Assembly: GCA_949281375.1 (NCBI GenBank)
Contig: CASDLT010000034.1
Location: 91,309-155,308, forward strand
Direction of reading: 5' to 3'
Source of the DNA: an uncultured Nitrosomonas sp.
Lineage (GTDB): Bacteria > Pseudomonadota > Gammaproteobacteria > Burkholderiales > Nitrosomonadaceae
Length of the DNA: 64,000 nucleotides
Shown here: positions 49,303 to 58,194 of the stretch, in pieces
Numbering within the stretch: the stretch's first letter is position 1
Layout: every line of letters begins with the position of its first letter
The notes under the pieces: generated by a model
The model's database searches: none
The model's input: only the letters and a program-made list of their open reading frames with translations
Told to the model about the DNA's origin: nothing
Program-made: the position numbers and the translations under genes

Positions 49303-49383
49303 GGGGTTGAGAAATCGTAATATTGAACTGGCACAGAGATTGCTTAACTGGGTGTGGCGATAACAAGACAGGAATCAATTATT

Positions 49384-50652
49384 ATGCTCAGTATGAATGT
49401 GCCAGTCGCACCGCAGATCAACGCTTCCCCGGAAAACCCGGTAGCCAGCGCTACCTCTAAACCCAAGCCGATGGCTTGTGAAAAGCAAAAGCCTGCAGCA
49501 GAGAAATTTGCTCAGGTTCTGGAACGGGAGATCACTGAAACTTCTCCCAAACAAGAGATCAACAGCTCCTCTGAAAAACCCGAAGAATCTAAGGAAAGCG
49601 TTGGTCAAATCACTGAGGGCAATGGCAACCCATCGTTGATCCATCCCGACACTGCACCGGTAATAATGCCATTGCTACTCGATAGGGCAGCAGATGTTGC
49701 TGATGCAAATAAAGCGAATACCGCATTTTTATCACTGACGATAATCCCTGTTCCAGTAATGGCAGCCCCTGGGATTGAAACGGTAAAACCAGTTACCGAA
49801 ACGCTCAATCCAATGCTTGCGGCGCCGATCTCATCTTCTTTACCCGCTAGTCCATTGTCACCAGTCATTGCGCCATTGCCCACTGCTGACAGTAAACCAG
49901 TCGCAACCATATCATCTCTTGCGAATCCGATATTGTTGCAGAAGCCCATGCAAACGATGCCTGTCACCAGCGATGGAGTTTATTTTCTGGATAACTTTGA
50001 GCAGTCCGGCTTTGGACAATTCTTGGATCAGGCAGAATCTGCCGCCGGCGGCAAACTGTTGCCGTTTTCTCCAGAACTGAATGAAGCGATTCTGGCAAAT
50101 AACGGAGGTAGCGGCGAGTCGTTTTTTTCCATTACTGCCGAGTCAGTGCCGAACTTATCTTTAGGAGGTACGCATGCCGCTTCATCGATTTCTCAGCATT
50201 TGCCTGCGCACACTATTCAGGTGGATCAGCCGCTAGGCCAACCCAGATGGAATGGAGAATTTACCCAAAAGATTGTCTGGTTGACGTCGCAACAGCATCA
50301 AGTAGCAGAGATTCATTTAAATCCGGCTCATCTAGGCCCCGTTGACGTCATGCTGAGCATTACGCAGGATCAAGCGACTGCCCAATTCGTGTCTCCGCAT
50401 CTGGCTGTGCGTGAAGCCATTGAACAAGCTTTGCCAAGACTACGTGAGATGATGGCCGAAAACGGGATTCAACTGGGAAATGTCATGGTGGGCGCGGAGT
50501 CATTTCAGCAAGACAATAAGCAGCAGCGCTTTTTCTCAGAACAGGCTTCCCATGACGCCAAGTCAGGTAGCACAACGGCCAGTACGATGCGTTCGGCCGA
50601 GTCGGCTGTTGTAACTAACCGACATAACGGCATCGTGAACACCTATGCCTGA
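49384..50652 (+). CDS. fliK: Flagellar hook-length control protein FliK
   Basis: 422 residues from the ATG at 49384. Secreted ruler that sets hook length and switches export specificity. The N-terminal part is Pro/Ala/Ser-rich and low in complexity, as expected for the ruler. The C-terminal hook-length domain is seen at HQVAEIHLNPAHLGPVDVML, with the later LREMMAENGIQLGNVMV. A GTG ten codons upstream is less likely. It overlaps nothing; about 380 bp separate it from fliL. Confidence 0.9.
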   Translation: MLSMNVPVAPQINASPENPVASATSKPKPMACEKQKPAAEKFAQVLEREITETSPKQEINSSSEKPEESKESVGQITEGNGNPSLIHPDTAPVIMPLLLDRAADVADANKANTAFLSLTIIPVPVMAAPGIETVKPVTETLNPMLAAPISSSLPASPLSPVIAPLPTADSKPVATISSLANPILLQKPMQTMPVTSDGVYFLDNFEQSGFGQFLDQAESAAGGKLLPFSPELNEAILANNGGSGESFFSITAESVPNLSLGGTHAASSISQHLPAHTIQVDQPLGQPRWNGEFTQKIVWLTSQQHQVAEIHLNPAHLGPVDVMLSITQDQATAQFVSPHLAVREAIEQALPRLREMMAENGIQLGNVMVGAESFQQDNKQQRFFSEQASHDAKSGSTTASTMRSAESAVVTNRHNGIVNTYA

Positions 50653-50660
50653 TGTTTTAA

Positions 50661-50858
50661 TCAGGAAATTTCGATTGTGATTCGGTTTTTCAGCTCAAGT
50701 GACTGATTATGTAAAACTTCGTCAATGGCAGGTGGAACCGTGCGGTTATTGTTCAGCCATGATTCCAACTGATTCTGAATCCGTGTCCTGCATGGCGGGA
50801 TTTGCCACAACATTTTCAGATTGTAGAGCCGGCAAGCGGTATTGAAATTTAAATTCAT
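50661..50858 (-). CDS. Possible small hypothetical protein in the fliK-fliL gap
   Basis: 65 residues from the second of two adjacent ATGs. Its strand is opposite to the surrounding flagellar genes. No ribosome binding site is evident and I recognise no family. The protein would be soluble and basic (LYNLKMLWQIPPCRTRIQNQ). The rest of the 384 bp gap up to fliL holds AT-rich sequence and the fliL AAGGAG site, with no clear terminator or promoter. Confidence 0.25.
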   Translation of the reverse strand: MNLNFNTACRLYNLKMLWQIPPCRTRIQNQLESWLNNNRTVPPAIDEVLHNQSLELKNRITIEIS

Positions 50859-51036
50859 CATGGTTCTTTGAAGTATCTGCGCTGCGCCTCTTCACTTCAT
50901 TTCGTGTTTTCTATTACACGCTCGCTTTCTTTTTTAGCTTCTCCTTGGAAATAGCGGCACTATTTGCTTGTTATTTGTTACATCAGTTTTTCATCTTCTC
51001 TTAGATAATGGGCTCATCCAATAAGGAGTCATGCAT

Positions 51037-51516
51037 ATGTCTAAAACAATGGAAGCACCAGTTGCAGCAGAGGGGAAAAAAGGAAAGAAAGGCCTGATCA
51101 TTACAATACTGGTGGCACTGATCGCCATCGGAGCAGGAGCGGGCGGAGCGTGGTATTACTTGAAAACAACGGGTGGTGAGGAAGAATCGGCAAAGCCGAA
51201 ACCAAAACCGATTGCCTTTGCCGATTTGGACGTTTTTACTGTCAATCTTGATGAAGATGGCCATTATCTTCAAGTCGGGTTGACGGTAAAGATTCGAGAA
51301 ACGCCAGTTGCTGCAGAGATAAAGAAACAAATGCCGGAGATTCGCAATCGTGTTTTGATGGTGCTTTCCAGCAAAAAACCTGCGCAAATTTCGAATATTG
51401 CAGGCAAACAACAATTGAGTCAGGAAATCCTCCATGAAATTAAACAGTCATTGAGCACTGAAGAGTTTCAAGAGGATGTGCTGGACGTATTATTCACATC
51501 ATTCGTGATCCAATAG
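51037..51516 (+). CDS. fliL: Flagellar basal body-associated protein FliL
   Basis: 159 residues. Single-pass membrane protein that surrounds stator units and supports torque. The charged N-terminus (AAEGKKGKKG) is followed by one membrane helix (about 20-43) and the FliL domain (FADLDVFTVNLDEDGHYLQV). Two in-frame ATGs are possible, at 51031 and 51037. The AAGGAG site is two bases from the first and eight from the second, so I chose the second. Confidence 0.94.
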   Translation: MSKTMEAPVAAEGKKGKKGLIITILVALIAIGAGAGGAWYYLKTTGGEEESAKPKPKPIAFADLDVFTVNLDEDGHYLQVGLTVKIRETPVAAEIKKQMPEIRNRVLMVLSSKKPAQISNIAGKQQLSQEILHEIKQSLSTEEFQEDVLDVLFTSFVIQ

Positions 51517-51522
51517 ACCGAT

Positions 51523-52500
51523 ATGGCTGAAGACTTTCTCTCACAGGATGAAGTTGATGCCCTTCTCAAGGGCGCTACCAGCGAAAGCGAGGAAGCGCCT
51601 CAGGAAGAAGAGAAAGGCGGTGCCCGTCCCTATAATCTTGGCACTCAAGAACGTATTGTGCGGGGACGGATGCCTACCTATGAAATCATCAATGAACGAT
51701 TTGCCCGGCACCTGCGCCTCGGTTTATTTAATTTCATGCGCCGCTCAGTAGATATTTCCGTGGAGCCGGTAAAAATAATTAAATTCAGCGAGTTCGTGCG
51801 CAACCTGGTGGTTCCGACCAACCTGAATATGGTGCATATCAAGCCGTTGCGAGGGACTGCATTATTCGTTTTTGATCCCAGTCTGATTTTTTTGATCGTG
51901 GATAATATGTTCGGCGGTGACGGCCGCTACCACACGCGGGTAGAAGGACGGGATTTCACTCAGACTGAACAGCGCATCATCCAACGGCTATTAAGCGTGG
52001 TTTTTGAAAGTTATGAGAAAGCCTGGCAGCCCGTTCATCCGGTCAAATTTGAATATGTAAGATCTGAAATGAATCCCCAGTTTGCCTCGATTGCAACGCC
52101 TAATGAAGTGATCGTCACCGCCGCATTTGATTTTGATTTGGGTAATAAGGGTGGCAAATTACATGTATGTATTCCTTATTCAATGATCGAACCAATTCGC
52201 GATTCGCTTAACAGTACCTTGCAAGGTGATCACCTGGAGGTTGACAAGCGTTGGATCAAATCGTTATCTCAACAGGTGCAAGGTGCTGAAGTCGAGCTGG
52301 TGGCCAATCTTGGGCATACGAAAGTCACGTTTGATCAGATTCTCAGCATGCAGGCAGGCGATATCATTCCAATCGATATCCCCAAAAATGTCACTGTGCA
52401 CGTCGATGGCGTTCCAGTGATGGATTGTCATTATGGCACGATGAATGGTCGCTATGCCTTGCGAGTCAATGAAGTAATTTCCCTGTCCGAAACCGAATAA
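51523..52500 (+). CDS. fliM: Flagellar motor switch protein FliM
   Basis: 325 residues. C-ring protein that binds CheY-P. The N-terminal CheY-binding peptide FLSQDEVDALLKG is intact, so the motor is likely under chemotaxis control. The middle CheC-like domain (IVRGRMPTYEIINERFARHLR, LIVDNMFGGDGR) and the C-terminal SpoA domain (VELVANLGHTKVTFDQIL) follow. It starts six bases after fliL. Confidence 0.96.
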   Translation: MAEDFLSQDEVDALLKGATSESEEAPQEEEKGGARPYNLGTQERIVRGRMPTYEIINERFARHLRLGLFNFMRRSVDISVEPVKIIKFSEFVRNLVVPTNLNMVHIKPLRGTALFVFDPSLIFLIVDNMFGGDGRYHTRVEGRDFTQTEQRIIQRLLSVVFESYEKAWQPVHPVKFEYVRSEMNPQFASIATPNEVIVTAAFDFDLGNKGGKLHVCIPYSMIEPIRDSLNSTLQGDHLEVDKRWIKSLSQQVQGAEVELVANLGHTKVTFDQILSMQAGDIIPIDIPKNVTVHVDGVPVMDCHYGTMNGRYALRVNEVISLSETE

Positions 52501-52516
52501 TTTAGTGGAGAACGCC

Positions 52517-52969
52517 ATGTCAGAGCCGACAACAAATGAGCATACCGAGATGGATGATTGGGCTGCCGCCATGGCAGAGCAATCAGCTGCAACACAACAT
52601 GATACAGCCGATGGGGAGCATGACAGCAGCGACATCCGAGGCGCGCAACCGGCAGCCGCATCTGTTTTTCATGAACTTTCAAGAGAACACGTCACGCATA
52701 GTGCGCGTCAGGATGTTGATTTGATTCTGGATATTCCGGTGCAGATGACGGTTGAACTGGGGCGAACCAAGATTGCCATCAAGAATTTGCTGCAATTGGC
52801 GCAAGGTTCCGTGGTCGAGCTTGATGGCATGGCCGGTGAACCGATGGATGTGTTGATCAATGGGTGCTTGATTGCTCAAGGAGAAGTGGTGGTTGTCAAC
52901 GATAAATTCGGTATTCGTTTGACCGACATCATTACGCCCAGTGAACGTATACGCAAACTCAATCGCTGA
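52517..52969 (+). CDS. fliN: Flagellar motor switch protein FliN
   Basis: 150 residues from the ATG at 52517. Lower C-ring protein with an acidic variable N-terminus (TNEHTEMDDWAAAMAE) and a C-terminal SpoA domain (LILDIPVQMTVELGRTKIAIKNLL, GEVVVVNDKFGIRLTDII). A GTG four codons earlier is possible, but the ATG has a GGAG site at good distance. Confidence 0.95.
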   Translation: MSEPTTNEHTEMDDWAAAMAEQSAATQHDTADGEHDSSDIRGAQPAAASVFHELSREHVTHSARQDVDLILDIPVQMTVELGRTKIAIKNLLQLAQGSVVELDGMAGEPMDVLINGCLIAQGEVVVVNDKFGIRLTDIITPSERIRKLNR

Positions 52970-52974
52970 TTGCT

Positions 52975-53421
52975 ATGTTTAGGTACGCCTCGACATTGCT
53001 GATGTTAACGCTTCCATCCCGTTTGCTGGCAGAAACGGGAAAATCGGGTTATGTGCCTCCGGCGCCAATCATATCATCGGATAATACGGTGCAGATGCTG
53101 GGTGGATTGATATTCGTACTCGCGCTGATTGGCGGCATTGCGTGGCTGCTCAAGCGTTTTGCGCTGATTCCCGCTAGTTCTGCCGGCACTGTCAAGATCG
53201 TCGCGGCGACCGCAGTGGGGCAGAGAGAACGGATCGTGGTGGTGGAAATAGCCAATACCTTGTTGGTTTTAGGTGTGGCGCCCGGTCGTATCAATACACT
53301 GCATACCTTGGACAAAACGCTCGCCAGCACGGTTGATGGAGTTGACAATGGCAAAGCGATTTCATCCGCAGCAGAATTTGCTGAGCAACTTAACCAGAGT
53401 ATTCATAAAAACCATGAATAG
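52975..53421 (+). CDS. fliO: Flagellar biosynthesis protein FliO
   Basis: 148 residues. Membrane protein that helps assemble FliP rings of the export gate. An N-terminal signal-like segment, one membrane helix (about 43-61, [20 protein letters not shown]) and the conserved cytoplasmic part [23 protein letters not shown] are visible. It overlaps fliP by 8 bp. Confidence 0.92.
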   Translation: MFRYASTLLMLTLPSRLLAETGKSGYVPPAPIISSDNTVQMLGGLIFVLALIGGIAWLLKRFALIPASSAGTVKIVAATAVGQRERIVVVEIANTLLVLGVAPGRINTLHTLDKTLASTVDGVDNGKAISSAAEFAEQLNQSIHKNHE

Positions 53422-54250
53422 TTTCCTAATCGTTATGGATCTAGCTGGAAAACAAGCGGGTCGATCATGGCTTTGCCGTTATTTTGAGAGGGCTGGTATC
53501 AAAAAAATCTGCGGATTTATCCTGATGGGGTTTTCTCTGGGGTTCATGGCGCTACCGGTTTTTGCGCAACAATCCGGATTTCCTGCATTCATCAGTTCGC
53601 CGAATACGAATGGCAGCACAACTTATTCGTTAGGCTTGCAGACGCTTCTGTTATTGACTTCACTTACTTTTTTGCCGGCAGTGGTTTTGATGATGTCGAG
53701 TTTCACACGCATCATCATTGTTCTGTCGCTGCTCAGGCTGGCGCTGGGCACGCAATCATCGCCTCCGAATCAGGTATTGCTCGGGTTGGCGTTGTTCTTG
53801 ACGTTTTTTATCATGGCCCCGGTGATTGATAAGGTTTATACCGAAGCATATGTGCCTTTTTCAGAGGATAAGATCACCATTTTAGAAGCCGCTGATAAAG
53901 CCAGCATTCCGCTGAAGTCCTTCATGTTGCAACACACCCGCGAGACAGATCTGGCGCTGTTTGTTCAGATATCCGGTCATGAAGAAATTGAAAGCCGGGA
54001 TAAAGTCCCTTTGAAAATATTGGTTCCGGCATATATCACGAGTGAGCTTAAAACCGCTTTCCAGATTGGTTTCGTGATATTCATTCCGTTCCTGATCATA
54101 GATCTGGTGGTGTCCAGTGTTTTGATGGCCATGGGTATGATGATGCTGTCGCCGATGATCATTTCATTGCCCTTTAAATTGATGCTTTTTGTTTTGGTCG
54201 ATGGCTGGCATCTGATCATCGGTTCGTTGACACAAAGTTTTTATACTTGA
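53414..54250 (+). CDS. fliP: Flagellar export gate protein FliP
   Basis: 278 residues from the ATG at 53414. Core subunit of the export gate. The N-terminus includes a cleavable signal ([21 protein letters not shown]). The family motifs [21 protein letters not shown] and [19 protein letters not shown], and the C-terminal helices, follow. The chosen start overlaps the fliO stop. An ATG at 53435 is an alternative. The much longer open frame beginning at 53273 is inside fliO and is rejected. Confidence 0.95.
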   Translation: MNSFLIVMDLAGKQAGRSWLCRYFERAGIKKICGFILMGFSLGFMALPVFAQQSGFPAFISSPNTNGSTTYSLGLQTLLLLTSLTFLPAVVLMMSSFTRIIIVLSLLRLALGTQSSPPNQVLLGLALFLTFFIMAPVIDKVYTEAYVPFSEDKITILEAADKASIPLKSFMLQHTRETDLALFVQISGHEEIESRDKVPLKILVPAYITSELKTAFQIGFVIFIPFLIIDLVVSSVLMAMGMMMLSPMIISLPFKLMLFVLVDGWHLIIGSLTQSFYT

Positions 54251-54263
54251 AGGGAATTTAGCG

Positions 54264-54536
54264 ATGACTCCAGAAAGCGCAATGATGATAGGTAAACAGG
54301 CACTGGAAATTACCTTCATGATATCCGCGCCACTGCTGCTTTCAGCGTTGGCTACGGGTTTAATGGTTAGCATTTTCCAGGCGGCGACACAAATCAATGA
54401 GATGACGCTGTCATTCATACCTAAATTACTGATCATGTTTCTTGTCATCGTAGTGGCGGGCCCCTGGATGATTAATGTCATGACTGACTATATGCAACGG
54501 CTCTTTTCCAGTATTCCTTGGTTGGCGGTTGGCTAG
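54264..54536 (+). CDS. fliQ: Flagellar export gate protein FliQ
   Basis: 90 residues, two membrane helices. Export gate subunit that packs around FliP-FliR. MTPESAMMIGKQALEITFMI and ATQINEMTLSFIPKLL are typical. It follows fliP by 13 bp. Confidence 0.96.
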   Translation: MTPESAMMIGKQALEITFMISAPLLLSALATGLMVSIFQAATQINEMTLSFIPKLLIMFLVIVVAGPWMINVMTDYMQRLFSSIPWLAVG

Positions 54537-54625
54537 CTGAATTACGGACTTGACTCAAGCGCTGAGTGCTTAGCGTACGTACCAGTGCCTCATAGACTAC
54601 TCCACGCGTTCGGTGACCCAGTACT

Positions 54626-55423
54626 ATGCTAAATATATCCACATCGGAACTCTATGCGCTGTTGGCAACTTATCTCTGGCCGCTCAGCAGGATTCTTGCT
54701 CTGGTGGCTACTGCCCCGATCCTGGGAAATCCCAGTATTCCGGTACGGGTGAAACTAGGGCTGGCTGTTATGCTTACGATATTGGTAGCGCCCACAGTAG
54801 AACAATCATTGCCGCAGATTGATCCGTCCTCAGGAATGGGCCTGATCGTTTTGATGCAGCAATTGTTGATCGGTGTAGCCATTGGATTTGTCATGCGGAT
54901 TGTGTTTGTGGCGGTAGAAATGGCTGGCGAATTGATTGGTTTGCAGATGGGGCTCGGCTTCGCGATTTTCTTCGATCCACAGAACTCCGGTCAGATTGAT
55001 ATTGTCGGTCGTTTTCTCGGTGTGATAGCCAGCTTAGCTTTTTTGGCCATTGATGGTCATTTGATGACGATTGCACTGATTTCTCAGAGTTTTAGCACGT
55101 TACCCGTGAGTACGGAAGGTGTCAACCAGGCAACATTCACCAGCCTCGCTAACTGGGGTCAGGAAATATTTCGAGCGGGTCTGCAATTGTCATTGCCGGT
55201 ATTGACTGCACTGCTGATCACCAACCTTGCTCTTGGGGTCTTGACTCGCGCTGCGCCGCAACTGAATATTTTTGCAGTGGGTTTCCCCATCACGCTTTCG
55301 ATCGGGCTTATTGTTCTGGCGCTCAGCATGCCTTTTTATGCTCCCATTTTTGAGCATCTTGTTTACGATGGATTGAGCCTAATGATGGGGATTCTCGACA
55401 TCAGCAAAATAAATATGCCTTAA
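54626..55423 (+). CDS. fliR: Flagellar export gate protein FliR
   Basis: 265 residues with about six membrane helices. Single-copy export gate subunit. LSRILALVATAPILGNPSIPVRVKLGLAVML and AVEMAGELIGLQMGLGFAIFFDPQN are diagnostic. The gap of 89 bp after fliQ is longer than the others and contains a small inverted repeat; no ribosome binding site is obvious before the ATG. flhB and flhA do not follow in this window. Confidence 0.95.
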   Translation: MLNISTSELYALLATYLWPLSRILALVATAPILGNPSIPVRVKLGLAVMLTILVAPTVEQSLPQIDPSSGMGLIVLMQQLLIGVAIGFVMRIVFVAVEMAGELIGLQMGLGFAIFFDPQNSGQIDIVGRFLGVIASLAFLAIDGHLMTIALISQSFSTLPVSTEGVNQATFTSLANWGQEIFRAGLQLSLPVLTALLITNLALGVLTRAAPQLNIFAVGFPITLSIGLIVLALSMPFYAPIFEHLVYDGLSLMMGILDISKINMP

Positions 55424-55434
55424 CGGCATTTTTT
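55415..55434 (+). terminator. Rho-independent terminator after fliR
   Basis: ATGCC, loop TTAAC, GGCAT and then a run of six T residues (55429-55434). The hairpin overlaps the fliR stop codon, ending the flagellar operon. Confidence 0.6.
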
Positions 55435-55621
55435 GCTTGGTAAGAAAATATGTTCATGATAACTAAAGAATTAGTAAAAAATTTGAAGACCGGAAATCAT
55501 TATTAAATAAACGGGCGCTATTTCCGTGCTTTTTCAACAAAACCGTCTCATCCAAAAGTTGATAAAGTAGTGTTCCGATCAATGAAATTTCCAATGAACT
55601 ATTTTTGTTTGATTAATAATT

Positions 55622-57466
55622 ATGACATTTAAGTCACGTTTACTCAGTTCACTCAATAAAATTTCAGTATCGGAGTCACCTGAAGATATGGAGCCTATCG
55701 TGCACACTAGTGAACCGCTTTCCGAGACAGTAGTAGATACTGATCAACAAGCATCCGTTATTCATGGCATCAGGCATCAGCTTGAAGCGGCGTGCCGCGA
55801 GCGGCTGACTGCAGAAGATCGGGCCATTAGAGAAGCACAGAAACGGATCGAGGCGGAAAATATTGCTCGGGTAGCTGCTGAAGCCAGAGCTCGCGCTGAA
55901 GCAAATTCTCGGCTTGCAGCAGAGGCGCGGATTGAAGCTGAAACGATCGCTACTGAGCAAGCGAGAATCAGAGCGAAGACTGAAGCGATGGCTATCAAAG
56001 AAGCTCAACTCCGTCAAGAACATGAAATTCGAGCTAAGCAACTGGCTGATGAAAAGCTCAAAGCCGAAAAATCGCTGAATGCTTTAATGGAAGCCACGAT
56101 CAAAGCTGAAGCCTCTATCGTGGAAAAAAGGCAAAAGCGCGTCGAGGAAGAAGCAGCTGCGTTGGATCAGGCGCACGCGACAGCATTAAAAGAGCACGAA
56201 GCGGCTGAAGCTGCGCAGCATCGCGCCAAAATGGCTGAAGAGGCTCACTTGATTGCATTGGCTTCGATTGAAGCAGAAACTGGTGCTGTATTGATTGCAC
56301 AGGCAGAAATCGAACAATCCCAGAAAACCATTGCGCTAGCCAAAGCTCGCGAAGAAATGGAAAGGCGGACGCTTGAAGAAACGCAGTTGCGCGTTCGACT
56401 CGAGGCGCAAGCGCTAGAGCAGGCATCGCGACGCCAGGCGCTTGAGGAAAAAGCGAGACTCGCTGAAGAAGAGAGAATGCAAGCAGAAATTGCTGCGGTA
56501 CAAGTTGCGATAGAGAAAGCCGAGGCGGAAGAAGCTGCAACTGAGCAAATAAGAAAAAGGGCGGAAATGGATGCGCTCGCGACGATTGCTGCGCAGGAGA
56601 AAGTTGATGCGGAAAAAGCCGCAATGGAAATGGCAGAATTGACCCTTGCACAAGAGAACGCCGCGGCTGATTCAATCAAGGCCAGGCTAATTGTTGAATC
56701 GAGACTGCTGGAAGAGGCCAACCGGCGCATGCAAGTGGAAGCAGAGGCTTTGGCAATGGCAGAAGCTGCCTTGCAGGCCGAGAGTGAGGCAGCGGCGGTC
56801 GCTCAAGAAAGAAAAAGAGCTGAAGAGATCGTAACAAAAGAATATCAAAAGCGCATCAAGGCTGATCAGAGCGCCATTAAAGAAGCAGAAGCTCGGGCAG
56901 AAGCTGAGAAAAAAGCCCAAGATGCAGCCAAAAGCAGAGCAGAATCAGAGATACGGCTAAGAACTACTGCAGAAGCGAAAATCCAAATGGAATTGTTGTC
57001 TGTGCAGGAAGCAGAAACTAAACTCCGGCTGGAGCAGGGTTTATTGGAGGATGCAGAGATTCGCGCCAAAGCGATGATCGATGCTAAACAAGCTGCTGCT
57101 GAGCGTCTTGAGGTAGAACAAAAAATTACTGGCTTGGCCATTACCAGAGCGCAAGCAAAACTCATTGCCACCAATAAAGCAAGAGCGCAACTGGAAGCTG
57201 AAAAAGCTGCAACGATGTTAGCGCTGGAGAAAGCCAGAACCGAATCAGCGGCGTTGATGGCGATGCAAGAGCGTATCGCATTAGAATCGGAAGCACTCGA
57301 GGCAGCATCCGAGCGCGAAGCCGTTGAAACCATGGCACGGGAAGCCTTGTTTGCGCGCTCTCAGGTCGACAAGGAAGCGACGGTTGCTGCTACTGCCAGA
57401 ATACGTGCGGAAATCGCTGCTGCGGAAGAGTCGAGAAATCTGGCGGTGTCAAATAGCAAGTATTAA
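55622..57466 (+). CDS. Ala/Glu/Arg-rich long coiled-coil protein of unknown function
   Basis: 614 residues. After a short non-repetitive N-terminus (about 1-50), almost the whole protein is made of Ala, Glu, Arg, Lys and Gln with very few aromatic residues. Imperfect units of about 14 residues recur, such as ARARAEANSRLAAE and AQKRIEAENIARVA, each with two heptad positions, so a continuous alpha-helical coiled coil is predicted. There is no signal peptide, no membrane segment and no catalytic motif. No ribosome binding site is evident before the ATG. It starts about 200 bp after the flagellar terminator, so it need not be a flagellar protein. A cytoskeletal or scaffold role is only a guess. 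Confidence 0.75.
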   Translation: MTFKSRLLSSLNKISVSESPEDMEPIVHTSEPLSETVVDTDQQASVIHGIRHQLEAACRERLTAEDRAIREAQKRIEAENIARVAAEARARAEANSRLAAEARIEAETIATEQARIRAKTEAMAIKEAQLRQEHEIRAKQLADEKLKAEKSLNALMEATIKAEASIVEKRQKRVEEEAAALDQAHATALKEHEAAEAAQHRAKMAEEAHLIALASIEAETGAVLIAQAEIEQSQKTIALAKAREEMERRTLEETQLRVRLEAQALEQASRRQALEEKARLAEEERMQAEIAAVQVAIEKAEAEEAATEQIRKRAEMDALATIAAQEKVDAEKAAMEMAELTLAQENAAADSIKARLIVESRLLEEANRRMQVEAEALAMAEAALQAESEAAAVAQERKRAEEIVTKEYQKRIKADQSAIKEAEARAEAEKKAQDAAKSRAESEIRLRTTAEAKIQMELLSVQEAETKLRLEQGLLEDAEIRAKAMIDAKQAAAERLEVEQKITGLAITRAQAKLIATNKARAQLEAEKAATMLALEKARTESAALMAMQERIALESEALEAASEREAVETMAREALFARSQVDKEATVAATARIRAEIAAAEESRNLAVSNSKY

Positions 57467-57542
57467 TGAAAATGCAATAGATAGAAATGCTGATCTGCTT
57501 GCTTGAATCCATTTGATTTGCTCGGGCAGTACGAGGGTAGCA

Positions 57543-57686
57543 ATGTATGGTGATCATGCAAGACGGATCAGGTTCAATAGTGTCAACTTGGGTATGCAAA
57601 AATGGTCTGGACTGCACCGGGTGATCAATAGCATTCCAAGCCAGACTATAAATTCTCTGAAAGAATACAAGCTGAGTAGTTTCTGA
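57543..57686 (+). CDS. Possible small ORF
   Basis: 47 codons, ATG at 57543 with GAGGG five bases before it. The predicted peptide is basic (DHARRIRFNSVNLGMQKWSG) and matches no family I know. It sits alone in the 728 bp gap between the coiled-coil gene and garR. The gap is otherwise non-coding as far as I can see. Confidence 0.2.
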   Translation: MYGDHARRIRFNSVNLGMQKWSGLHRVINSIPSQTINSLKEYKLSSF

Positions 57687-57940
57687 ACTCCCTCAAGGCC
57701 ATGAATATTTCATTGGCTATTTGATTCAAATAGACTCTACTGTTATTCCTGCTTTCCCTCTTGACATTCAAAATAATCCACAGCTTGTCTCTATTGCTTC
57801 CTCTGCGCGAGACGATCAATCAATTCGGCAGATGGAATAACGTAACCCTATGAAATGAATGTTTTAGATTAAGTGTTGAATTATTGATCAACTTAAGAAA
57901 AACCTTTACATAGTGTTTAGTTAGCCCTTCAATTGCACAT

Positions 57941-57975
57941 TTATTCACAAAGTTATCCACAGAAATTGTGGATAA
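57941..57975. promoter_or_regulatory. Cluster of DnaA boxes
   Basis: TTATTCACA (57941-57949, fits TTWTNCACA), TTATCCACA (57953-57961, perfect consensus) and TGTGGATAA (57967-57975, perfect consensus on the opposite strand, five bases from the second). A further near match, TAATCCACA, lies at 57774-57782. The surrounding sequence is AT-rich. No dnaA, dnaN, gidA or parAB gene is in the window, so this is unlikely to be the main origin. A DnaA-titrating or reactivating site, or DnaA control of garR, are possible. Confidence 0.6.
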
Positions 57976-58194
57976 TGAGTAAAATCGTATGCCAAATAAG
58001 ATGATAGGCTGAGAAATGCTGAACTTTAAGAAAGTGTTCAGAAATTTATTGCGTGCAACAGTGATTCGCTTCTTTTTCAGAAGTTGTGGAGTATGACGCT
58101 CTGGATGAGTATCAACTCGAGAAATTTATCTCCTGAAAAGCAATGAATGTGGTGTAATTGAAGTCTTTGGCATTGTTCTCAGAAATATATTCAT

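Noticed and set aside
53273..53413. N-terminal extension of fliP in the longest open frame
   Set aside because: It lies wholly inside fliO and precedes the natural ATG that overlaps the fliO stop and leads into the signal peptide.
56115..56730. Long minus-strand open frames of up to 186 codons inside the coiled-coil gene
   Set aside because: The low-complexity Ala/Glu codons produce Ser/Leu/Phe-rich antisense frames without ribosome binding sites; no real domain is seen.
57390..57617. 75-codon minus-strand frame across the end of the coiled-coil gene
   Set aside because: Overlaps the real gene antisense and has neither a start context nor a known motif.
57941..57975. Reading the DnaA boxes as the chromosomal origin
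   Set aside because: None of the genes usually next to oriC (dnaA, dnaN, gidA, parAB, rpmH) is in the window; the full GC-skew would be needed.
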